The translations under genes and the position numbers were made by a program. A stretch of 64,000 nucleotides of DNA, taken from the NCBI RefSeq assembly GCF_963678635.1, contig NC_087067.1, positions 40,570,379 through 40,634,378 of the forward strand. Direction: 5' to 3'. This document shows positions 46,261 to 57,400 of this stretch, piece after piece. This DNA comes from Symsagittifera roscoffensis. Taxonomy: Eukaryota; Xenacoelomorpha; Acoela; Convolutidae. The first letter of the stretch is position 1; the number at the start of each line of letters is the position of its first letter. The notes below the pieces were generated by a model that saw nothing but the letters and a program-made list of their open reading frames with translations, made no database searches and had not been told where the DNA came from.

Positions 46261-47381
46261 GTGTATGATAATCCTGAGTATGGATTATAAAATGTAATGT
46301 AGCCAATTCTGTTTTTGGTATATCTGTCGTATTTGTATATTACTTCAGTAGTTATAAACGGTGGTGGTAGTGATTGAGCTGTTATGTTAGGTGGATTTAA
46401 TGGGTAGGGATGTTGGGTAATATTATTTAACTTAACTGTGATTTCAAACTTTAATTGTAAACTGTTTTGTTGGAGTATTTGAATATTGTGATCACGGATA
46501 TCGTTGTGAATATCTTGGCGATATTGTAATCTATTAAGTGCCCAGTTATGAAGGCGGTTACTTTCTTGATGTTGTCCAAATAGTGGTGGAGGTGCTGTAA
46601 ATGTATTCCAATCTAGTCTTAAAGGAATATTTGTTGTTGATTGTTCTCGATATCTGGCGTCGAGATTATTTGGAAAATTTAAGTTAAAGGGTGGTGGTGA
46701 AAACTGGCTTATTGATGGTGTTGATGGTAGTGATAATGTTTCTGGTAGTGATGAGGATGTTGTTGTATCCGTAGAAATATCTATGGGGTCATTGACTAAA
46801 TTTGGTTCACCTTGTGTAAATGAATGTGTAGTCCAATATGGAAATCGTGATGTTTGGTTTGTGGGGTTGAAAGGATTTTCACGTATTTGCTCAGATGTTG
46901 GTGTTGAACCTAAGTAATCTGATGGTAGGCTTGAGGTGCTACGTTGTGAAAGAATCGTAGGGGTTTCTGGTAATGTATCAATGGTGTTTTCTGGAGTGTT
47001 TTGTGATGGGGATTGAGGTATATCAAAATGAACTCGGGGAGTTTGAAGATTTCTGTTTCGTCGAGGATGTATAATTTGTCTATTTATTTCGACTGTTTTT
47101 TGGTTTTGACTAGAATTTCTTATTCTACTTAGTTCTTGTGGTAGTGTTGGGTATAGGTTATATGTTGGTTCGCTTAAAGGTGCTTGTCGTTGAACTGGTT
47201 CTAGTGGTTCTGATAAACGAGCATGTCGTTCTTCAAAAGTGTATGGATTGTCTTGAAAAGAAATTCGTGTAGATGTTTGAGGATTTTGAGTAGTTGAAGG
47301 TGGTGTTTGGTTATCTTGGGATGATGTCGGTGAAGACTGATTCTGTGACTGTTGGGTAGCAATTTTTGATGGTTTTTTGAA
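46248..47381 (-). CDS. Pre-env ORF, AUG-less, Pro/Ser/Thr-rich (copy B)
   Basis: 377 codons open with no stop, beginning just after two TAA codons and containing no suitable ATG. It ends with TAA at 46,248-46,250, overlapping the env start by 13 nt. It matches the corresponding frame of copy A almost residue by residue, with CAA where A has a stop. The N-terminal part is low-complexity; the C-terminal 130 residues are well conserved and include RLHNWALNRLQYRQDI. Probably translated from a spliced RNA that supplies an AUG. Function unknown. Confidence 0.6.
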   Translation of the reverse strand, partial: FKKPSKIATQQSQNQSSPTSSQDNQTPPSTTQNPQTSTRISFQDNPYTFEERHARLSEPLEPVQRQAPLSEPTYNLYPTLPQELSRIRNSSQNQKTVEINRQIIHPRRNRNLQTPRVHFDIPQSPSQNTPENTIDTLPETPTILSQRSTSSLPSDYLGSTPTSEQIRENPFNPTNQTSRFPYWTTHSFTQGEPNLVNDPIDISTDTTTSSSLPETLSLPSTPSISQFSPPPFNLNFPNNLDARYREQSTTNIPLRLDWNTFTAPPPLFGQHQESNRLHNWALNRLQYRQDIHNDIRDHNIQILQQNSLQLKFEITVKLNNITQHPYPLNPPNITAQSLPPPFITTEVIYKYDRYTKNRIGYITFYNPYSGLSYTCIF

Positions 47382-47389
47382 TTATTACT

Positions 47390-47578
47390 TTAGTGAGAAA
47401 TTTTGTGTTTATTATAATATTCTTCCAAAAAAAGAATTAGAAGGACTGTTGCTAGGGCAAATGTGAGGATTGCTTTCTTTATACATTTACAGATGGTCAA
47501 ATTGAGGGATCATAAGAATGCTATGAAAATTACAAACAATAAAAAAATATCGGTTCTACTGAAAATTGTTCGTATCAT
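47390..47578 (-). pseudogene. ORFb, membrane protein with internal TGA (copy B)
   Basis: Same 62-codon frame as 5,980-6,168 of copy A, with TGA at 47,510-47,512 replacing a Ser codon. The rest is conserved and ends at the same stop position. The ATG overlaps the ORFa stop (ATGA). Confidence 0.55.
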
Positions 47579-47805
47579 TTAGACAAGTTGTATAAATCGT
47601 ACCTGTGGATATAATCAAGGGTTTTGGAAAGTTGGAGGAATAGTTCGAGAATAGTGTAGAAAATTAAACAAATGTTACAAAAAATGATTAGGATTATTAG
47701 AAAAGATTCAAGTATATCAAAAAGAAATATTATAAAGGTTTCAAGTATTGTAAAAAAATGTTTAAGATTTATGAGTATTTGAGTAACTGATTGAGAGAAG
47801 AGCAT
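47575..47805 (-). CDS. ORFa, 76-residue hydrophobic protein (copy B)
   Basis: Intact ATG-to-TGA ORF rich in Phe, Ile and Leu, with one long potential membrane helix in the middle (around FDILESFLIILIIFCNICLI) and a polar C-terminus. The stop overlaps the ORFb start. The homologue in copy A has two stops but the same length. No family recognised. Confidence 0.55.
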   Translation of the reverse strand: MLFSQSVTQILINLKHFFTILETFIIFLFDILESFLIILIIFCNICLIFYTILELFLQLSKTLDYIHRYDLYNLSK

Positions 47806-48402
47806 TTAAGAAATGATCTCTTGGTCGAATATTTTTTGCTGTTTGAGGCGATTTTCTAGTGTGGTCGGATTATTTATTAGTTTTTTGACAAGTGGGTTGA
47901 GTTTTGTAAAAAATTGTTGGGGGCGATTTTTATGGTGACTGGGAGGTCGTCTTTTTCTTTATTTTTGTTTGTCAAATGATCCGGGGTATGGTGAGATTTT
48001 TATACTTTAGGCTAATTAAAATGTTCATTTTGTTACTTTAGGCTAAGTTAACAAATTTGCTTTGGGGGTATTCGTGGTCTGAGTTGGGGAAATATTGTTG
48101 ATCTTTGGGTTATTAGATAAGGGAGGGGTACGGTATTATGGTGATATTTATTTTAGTTGTCAAGTTGGAGTGGTTTGCTTATTTTTGACCTGGAGGTCGT
48201 AAAGTTATAGTTATAGATGTGCCTGGATTTCTATATGATTCGTCTAATTGGTCTTAGTTTGAGTTAGAGAAAGTGACGGATTGGATGAATCCTATTGGTC
48301 TATTTTGAACTAGAATTATTACGTACTTGTCAGCATGTTATTTTGAAAAATGTAAATGAAAAATGTTTCGGAGGTTTCAAGATTGTGAAGCAAATGTTAA
48401 AA
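47806..48402 (-). other. Non-coding region between pol and the envelope cluster (copy B)
   Basis: 0.6 kb corresponding to 5,157-5,751 of copy A, including the paired TTAGCCTAAAGTA motif. No ORF is shared. Confidence 0.6.
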
Positions 48403-51400
48403 TTACTTTTGAAATTCTACTTTCTTTAAAATTTTAGATTGGGGGATGAATATTTTATAGTTTTTACGTGGTTGATTTCGGAGTCTTGTTGTTTTTCTAT
48501 TTTCTGATTTGTCGATTTGTTCTTGGGGTATTATTTGTTCGGTCATTTTTCTATTTTTTCTTTGTTTTGGTGATTCTTTATGATTTTGTGTATTGATTTT
48601 GGTGGCGATTGGTTTCGTGTTTTGATTTTCGGTGGGGTTATCATTTTGTTCTGTGTTTTTCAGATGTGGTTCATTTTGAATGATTTTTAATCCTGTGAAA
48701 GAATATAATTGAGTTAATTCGCGGAGTGCGTATTCTTTTGGGTAATAAGGTAATAGGTTGTTTCGATGTTGAACGATTTCTTTTTTGTTTGAGTCGGTAA
48801 TTTTATATGTGACATCAGTGGGTTTTGCAATTATTTGGTATGGTCCTTTTCGAAGGGGTTGTAATTTTTTAGAAATTCCTTTTTGAGTATTAAAATTAGG
48901 TATTAAAACAAATGTTCCAATTTTTAATTCGGAGGCTGGTGTAAAACGTGAATTGATTTGTTCATTAATGTTTTGTCTTTGTAATAACTTTTTTGTTATT
49001 TTTTGATAAATTTCATTGTGTTTTTTATCTCTATTTAGAATCCATTCGGTGTGTGTACCGGAGGCTAGTTTAAGAATTTGTGGGTGATGAAAATGATCTT
49101 CATCGTGTGTATGTAAAGGTAGGTTATAACAAATTGAGTCTTTATTTGGTTGACAATAACCTTGTGCGTTTTTATGAGAATTTGCTGTAAACATTATTGG
49201 TTTGCGTGGCTTTTGGTTAAAAACCATTTCGTATGGTGACATTCCTAAAGTTGTCGTAATTTGTGAATTATACGCTAAGGGAAATAATTTTACATCTGCT
49301 GACCATTCGGTATATTTTGTATCATTTCCGTTGATGATACATCTAAGATATTCTTGTAATGAACGGTTCATACCTTCGACTAAGCCGTTTGTCCAAGGTG
49401 CATGAGATGTACGTGGTTTGTGTTTAATGTTATATAAATGACATAGTGTGATAATTTCATTATTTATGAATTCTGTACCGTTGTCTGTAACTAAAATTTC
49501 TGGTAGTCCGAATTTTGCTATCCAGTGTTCATAGAGTGTTGTGTAAGCGTAATAAGCGTTACAATGTGGTACTGGGTTAAGTGCTACATAATGTGTAAAT
49601 GCGTCAACAATTACCATAATGTAGGAGTTTCCTTCTGATGAGGGTGAAATTGGTCCTTTGGTATCAAATGAGATACGATGATTAAAGTACAAACTTTGTC
49701 CTTTAAAATCTTGTTTTTGTGCTATTTGTTTTTGATTTGGGTAAGGTTTATTTAGTTGACATACTATACAGTCATTGCATAGTACTTTTATCCAAATTGG
49801 TGCATTTGGGAAATAAAAGTTTTGTATAAAATTTGAATATGTTTTTTCTGATCCAGAGTGTCCTTTAATATTTTGTGTATGTGAAATATTAAAAGCTATA
49901 AGAATCATACTTAAAGGGAGACATGGAACTGTAGATTCATTTAATTTGTATTCTAGAAGGTCTGTGTTTTCGTTAATTGTTGTATTATTGAATTTTCGAA
50001 AATATCGGAGGAGTGTTTTATTTCCTAAAATGGTTGAATCTGCTTTGATAGGTTTAGTTTTATATTTGTGCCATGATTTCAGTTGTCGAATTACTGGGTC
50101 AAGGTTTTGATATTGTTTCAGTGTTGAAATTGTAATTGTTTCTGTTGGGGGGAGAAAAATGTTTTCGATTTCTAATGTAGATAAGGGTATTGTATCAAGT
50201 GGGTCATGGAGGTCAAAAACTTGATTTATTGTGTATTTTGAATCATTTGTTTGTGGTCCTGATAAATTTATTTTATCAGTTAAATCTTCTTTTTCAATTA
50301 GTGGAAAATGGTCTTTCTTAGGCGGGTGTTGTTTTGTTCGTTTTTGTTGGGTGTTATTTTTTATCCATTGAGAATATGGGATTGGTTTGAAAGTTGATGT
50401 TCCAAGTAAATCAACTTCATAATGATTATTTTGACAATCTAAATAAAGTGGGAAATGTTGTAAATTATTTATTTGTGATTGTTCAATATCAGTTTTTACT
50501 GCATATTTGCATTCCAATCGGGGTGCTGTTTCGTTTTCTGCAAGGTAGAATTTTATGTTTTTGGGTATTTCAACTGTTGTTTTTCGTGTAAGTAATTCAG
50601 GTGGTGTATTTCGACTTAAGGTGTCTGGTAATGCAAGATTTTTTCCTGCAGTCCAAACTATATGTAAGTTTGGAAATTTCATTAGAATTAGTTGAAATCT
50701 GTAAACTCGGTGGTTTGGGTTAGATTTTTGTGTAAAGAGAAAGATGATTGGTTTATGGTCTGTGAATAGAACTGTTGGATGTTTTGATCCAAGTATCAGA
50801 AATTCATATTCTGTCAGTGTATATATTATGGCTGTACATTCTCTCATTAGAGTTGAGAGTCGTAGCTCTGCTTGAGTGAATAATCGAGAATTTGCTGATA
50901 TGAGGTTCATTTTATTTGTACCATTTTGTGATTGTAATAGTGCTGCACCGATGCCAAAGTTCGAAGCATCGCACATTGCATAAAATGGTTGATTTGAATC
51001 TGGAATTGTGTTTGAAATTTGTTCAGTTAAAAGTTTCTTTATTTCTTCAAATCGTGTTTGATGTTCTGTGTTCCATTCAAAATTATTTTGTTGTCTAAGG
51101 ATGTTATAAAATGGTCGTAGATATAATTGCATTTTATAAACATATTTACTTAAAAAGTTTAACATTCCAAGAAATTCTTGGATTTTCTTTTTATTTGTTG
51201 GTGGTTGAAGTTTTTGAATAGCGTCAATGCGTGATTTCAATGGAGTGATTGTTTTTCTTTCTATATTATGTCCTAAGAATTTAACTCTTGTCAAAAAGAA
51301 GTGTGATTTATCGGGGGCGGCCTTCAGATTTTCGTTCTGAAGTATTTGGTGATATTTTTCTAAAACATTGAACATCTCGTCTTTTGTTTGTGATTGCATA

Positions 51401-54400
51401 AAAACATCGTCTAAATAGGTGATTGCGTTTTTCTTGAGTATTAGTGGTCTAAAAATTTTGCTCATAAAAGCTGAAAATGCTGCTGGTCCTATGGATATTC
51501 CATAGAATAAGCGGTTGAATTCATATTGTTGGTTTCCGATAACAAATTGTGTTAAACGTCGTGATTGTTCATCTAGTGGCATTTGATTGTATGCACTATT
51601 CATATCGGCGGTTGTAAAGTATTTGCCGTTTATTTTTGTTAAAATAACTTGTATTGGTTCAATGGGCCAATTACATTTTGATTCATCTATAAGTGAATTG
51701 AGGTATCTAGCATCGAGAACGATTTTTAATGATTCTCCTTTAGCTAGAATGATAACGGGGTTGATAAATGTGTTGCCTTTTGGTTGTTCTTCTTTATTAA
51801 CTGGTGATATAATGTTGTATTGTTCTAAAATGTCGAGTAATCTGTTCACTTTATCATGTAAGTGGATTGGTACTTTACTTGCTCTCTGTTTTTTGAAAAC
51901 TGCGTCTGGTTTTAACGGGAGATGTAGTGATGAACTGATTTTGCCAACATCGAATTTTGATGTTGCATAGACTGATGAATATTTAATTAGCTGTTTGGCT
52001 AACTTTTCAAATTCGTCTTGTGTTATTTGTGAATGTTGGAAATTAAACATTGTTAAAAATTTCTGTTGGTCCTCTGTGTAGTTACTTATGTTGAATGTAG
52101 GTTTGAAATATGGAGTTTTTGTGAAATAATCCGTATTTCTGTTTTCGTTATTTATTATATTATTTATAGATAATTCTTCATTAAGAATTGTAGATTGGCA
52201 AATATCTAGTAATTGGAGTATATTATTTACGCGATAGGCTTTTTCGTGTATTGGTGATATTGTAGCGTTGGTTTCACAATATCCTAAAAGTCCTAAAGGT
52301 AATGTTACTTGGTAAGGTGTGTTGTTATAGACATGTAAGGAAATGATATCGGAATTCGAATTTTTCAAATATTTTATGGATGAGATTGTGATTTTGAAAA
52401 ATTTGTGAATAGGTTTGAATTCAAATTCTGACATATAAAATTTTTGTTTGTTTTGTTCTTTATCATATTGGTGAACTTGTTTGATTGAAAAATTATATAT
52501 ATTTCCTGATAGTGGTTTCAGGTGTTTCCGTTGTTGGTTATAAATTGGATAAAATTTTGAAAAGAATGGTGGTTGTTTATTTAATCTTTGAAAAAATGTT
52601 AGAGCTGTATTTTTTGTTTTTGTGTACTTATCTCTGATTAATATTTTACTATTCAAGATGTTGATTGTTGGTATATATTTAGAGATAAATGGTATTCCAA
52701 TGATATTGTGTTTAATATCAGTGATATGAAATATTTGTTTAAATGGTTTGTTTAGAATTTTATTTTGCTCCATTGTTCTTGTGGGAAGAAGGAATAATGA
52801 TTCATCTATTAGTGAATTGAGATATCTAGCGTCTAAAACTATTTTTAATGATTCTCCTTTGGCTAGGATGATAACAGGGTTAATAAATGTGTTACCTTTT
52901 GGTTGTTCTTTTTTGTTTACTGGTGAGATAATTTTGTATTGTTCTAAAATATCGAGTAATCTATTTACTTTGTCGTGTAAATGAATTGGTACTTTACTAG
53001 CTCTTTGTTTTTTGAAAACTGCGTCAAATTTTAACGGGAGATGGAGTGATGAACTGATTTTCCCAACGTCAAATTTTGATGTTGCATAGACTGATGAATA
53101 TTTTATTAGCTGTTTAGCTAACTTGTCAAATTCATTTTGCGTTATTTGTGAATGTTGGAAGTTAAACATTGTTAAAAATTTCTGTTGATCTTCTGTATAG
53201 TTGGTTATGTTGAATGTAGGTTTGAAATATGGGGTTTTTGTGAAATAATCTGTATTTCTTTTTTCATTACTTATTATATTATTTATGGATAGTTCTTCGA
53301 TAAGAATTGTGGATTGACAATTATCTAATAATTGGAGTATATTGTTTACGCGGTATGCTTTTTCATGTACGGGTGATGTTGTAGCGTTTGTTTCGCAATA
53401 TCCTAAAAGTCCTAAGGGTAATGTTACTTGATACGGTGTTTTGTTATACACCTGTAGCGAAATGATGTCTGAATTCGTATTTTTCAAATATTTTATAGAT
53501 GAAATCGTGATTTTGAAAAACTTATGGATAGATTTAAACTCAAAGTCTGACATAAAGAGTTGTTGTTTATTTTGACTTTTATCATATTGGTGAACTTGTT
53601 TTATTGAAAAGTTATATATATTTCCTGATAGTGGTTTCAGGTGTTTCCGTTGTTGGTTATAAATTGGATAAAATTTTGAAAAGAATGGTGGTTGTTTATT
53701 TAATCTTTGAAAAAATGTTAGAGCTGTATTTTTTGTTTTTGTGTACTTATCTCTGATTAATATTTTACTATTCAAGATGTTGATTGTTGGTATATATTTA
53801 GAGATAAATGGTATTCCAATGATATTATATTTAATGTCAGTGATATGGAATATTTGTTTAAATGGCTTATTTAAAATTTTGCTTTGTTCCATTGTTCTGG
53901 TGGGGAGGAGAAATAATTGGATTTTTCCGTAGTTTATCAATGTTGATCCTTGTGCTGTTGCTAACTTACTGGAGGTTTCAAGAGGTGTTAGTTTTGGGTG
54001 TAAAGTTTTTATTTCATTCCATGTGGGGATGTTTATTATGTTTGATTCTGCTCCTGAATCAATTAAAAAATCTATTTCAAGGTCTGGTGGTTGAAATTCT
54101 TTGTTTCTTGGGCTTTCTAAGAGAAATGGTATTGTCCAAATTTTTTCTTTGGGTTGTTCTTTTTGTATATTTTGATAAATATGGTTTGTACTCAAGCATT
54201 TTGTTTTGTTATTTTTATTGGTTTGATCTGTAGTGTTAATCTCATTTGTTTCTTGCGTCGTTGGTGTGGAATTTATGGGTGTAGTGTAATAATTTTGAAG
54301 AAATTCTGATTGATTTTCATATATGTGTGATGAAAAGGGTTGTTCATATATGACAGATTCATAGTCATTTTTGACTTTTATCATATTGATAGAAAGAGTG

Positions 54401-57400
54401 TTTTCAGTATCACTTTCTGAATCTGATAATGTACAGTTTATTTGATTGAGTTGTAACGTATCAGTTACTGTGTCATCAATACCTGGAGGGTCTGATGTTG
54501 TTTCTGGGTTAGATTGTACTTGATTAATATGTCTTTGATGTTTAGGTGTACTACTTCTGTGGCGATTATTAGAATTATTATAGTTATTATTATTCCGGTG
54601 TGGTGATTGGGAATAATTTCTATAACGATTATTATAACTTGAGTGTCGATTTTGTGAATTATTTCGCGATCTGTTTTGGTAATTATTGTTTGGTCTGTTA
54701 TAGTTCGATCTATTATATGAGTTATTCCTTGATTGACTGTTCGGGTAATTCTGGTTTCGGTTGTTTGAATAACTTCTATTTCGATTATAGGAGTAGTTTC
54801 TATTCCTATTGTATGATGAATTTCGTGATTGGTTGTTTGGATAGTAGTTATTTCTTGATTGGGAATTAGATCTAGAAACAAATCGTTGTGTATTTGAATT
54901 TGATCTGGAGTAGTTACTTCTACTATTTGGTCTATTGTAGTGATTTTGTGATGAATTTTGTGTATTTCTTCGTTCTGGCGATCTTCCTCTATAACTTGAG
55001 TTATATGGTGATTGATTTCTTGTATAATTTGTATTGTTCGGGAGTGGTTTTCCTGAACTGTTGTTGCTGTAGACTGTTTTGTTCGGTAGATTTTGATCTT
55101 TTTTCATGTATTGATAGAATGATTTATTTGGTTCTTTATATTTTTGAGGTTTATTTTGATTGTCTTGCTGTTTTTGTCTACATTCGGAAATACTATGTCC
55201 GTATCGTCGGCAATAATTACACCATTTTTTGAAAGATGGTTTGCCTTTAAAGTTTGGGTTCTTTTCGTAAATATTGAGTATTTCAGTGATTTTTTCAACG
55301 AGGTCTGTCTCTGATTCCTGTATATTATTAATATTAGTGGGAGTCGTTTCAATTCTGTTAACGTATTGTAATTTCAGATTTTCCGTTTCTTCTAGTTTCA
55401 TCGTGATTTCTGCTTGTTCTAATTTGTCTACTAGTTTTCGAAAATCTAAATCGGGTTCTCGAATTGAAGAAGGATGGGATGCTCTCTTTTTTATTGCTAT
55501 TTTCCTTAATTGTGGTGTTAAGGTCATCATTAAGATTTCTGTCATCTTTGTGTTTTTATAGTCATGTGTATTTAATGAATATGCTTTTCGAACTAGTGTT
55601 TCGATTCGTACTGCTATTTGCTTGATGGTTTCGTTTGGTAATCTGCGAATTTCATTACATAAAACTCTTTGTTGTTGTTTGTTTCTTTCGGAGTCAAACA
55701 TTTTTGAAAATTCTTGTGTAAACCTTTTCCAGTTTGATTTTATTTCTAGAGGTAGTACTAAAAACCATTTTTGGGCTGCGCCATCTAAGGTTGTTTGTAT
55801 TAACGCTGTGCGTCGATGTATCCAATTTTGATGTAGTGGCGTATTTATTGGTTCAGGTCCAATATTTAAAATCAGGTTTGCTGTTACTGCATTTAAATAA
55901 TCTTCTACAGAGTATTCAGGGTCTGTTCCTGTGAAAACCATTAAAGGTTTGTTTGATGTTATTGATGATCCACCCATAAGGTATGGATTCATTGTCATTT
56001 GTAATGATTCTGCTGCATTTGGCATTTGAGAAAAATTTGAAAGTTGGTTTCTTGTTATTTCATGTTGTTGGAGATAATATGGGAGTGGTATTTCATTTTG
56101 CATTTGTGATGGTTGATACGAGTGTGCAGTCATTGGATTTTGTTGTTGAATTGGTTGAATAGATTGTGTATTAATTAGATTTTGTTGTTGAGTTGGTTGT
56201 TGATGTTGTGCATCTATTGGTTGTGGAGAAAAATTTCTATGATTTGTACGTGTTCTCTGTATTCCTTGTCTACGATATTCTTGAGTATTTTGTGCAAATA
56301 TATCTGGTTGTAAGAAATCATCATCTGAGGATAAATAATCCATTTGATAAGATGTTTGTTTTTTATTTTTATTTTGTTGAAAAAATGGGTAATTTTCACT
56401 GTGATCCTGTGGAGGATTTGTTTGGAAATTTATTGAATTAGGTTGGGTCATTGGGTTATCCCAATTTCGAGATTTTGTATATTGGTTAAAATTTCTTTGT
56501 GGTTGGTTATATGTTTTTGATGGATGTGTATAATTATAATTATGGTCTGTAAAGTTGTTTCTAGTGAATGTTTTGCGTGTTTTTGATGGTATTGTCATGG
56601 GTCTGTATGTTTGGTAATCCATATGTGAATATTTAGGGGCAACCGAAGGTTTAACGGTTGATTGTAAGGTTACCTGTGTTTGTGAAGGATTTGTATTTCT
56701 TGGTGTTGTTAAATTTGGGCGTATTGGTGAAATACTTTGTTGTGTAGTTGTTGTGTGTACAATTTCTTCATTTATGAAGTGTGATGGTGTCTGGATATCT
56801 TGTTGAGTAAGATTCCTAGTTCCATTGAGGTTTTCATTGTGTATAACTGTAGAGTTTAAACTATTATTTTGTGTATCGGGTAAAAATGTATTATAGTTTA
56901 ATGGTGTTGCATCAATGGTTAATGGTATTACTTTTACATAATCTCTTATGTAAGATATCGTACTTATTGCTTGACTTGAGATTGATTGTGGGAAGCTTAT
57001 AAATGCGGGATGAGACCATTCGGGGTCCCAAACATAATCTGATTGTTCTGTGATAGCGGTATCATCGTTCGAGTTTTGGGGTCTAAAATTTTTTCTTGCT
57101 TGTGCAATTAAATCAATATTGTGTGTGAAATAATCTATTATGAACCATGCCAAAATTTTTTGTAGATCGTGTTTTGTATGTTGTGAAACGTCGTCTTTCG
57201 TGAAATTTTCTTTAATGATGTTTAAATAACTAGAGAGTAGTGTGATTTCATGTCGTACTTTCAAATGTTTAGATGTTTTTGTCGGTGAGACATTTGTTAT
57301 TGGGATTTCGTTTTCTAATATCGAAATATAACTATATATTATTGCGAAAACTTCATTGGTGAATATGGAGTTTGCTCTTTGTGAGTTTTGATATTGGATG

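Noticed and set aside
54465-54881. 138-codon Ile/Thr-rich ORF overlapping the Gag repeat region
   Set aside because: Alternate-frame reading of the Asn/Arg/Ser repeats in Gag; low complexity only.
54600-55000. Repeated units in the Gag Asn/Arg region considered as a CRISPR or satellite array
   Set aside because: Units are irregular, in frame and coding, and the DNA is eukaryotic.
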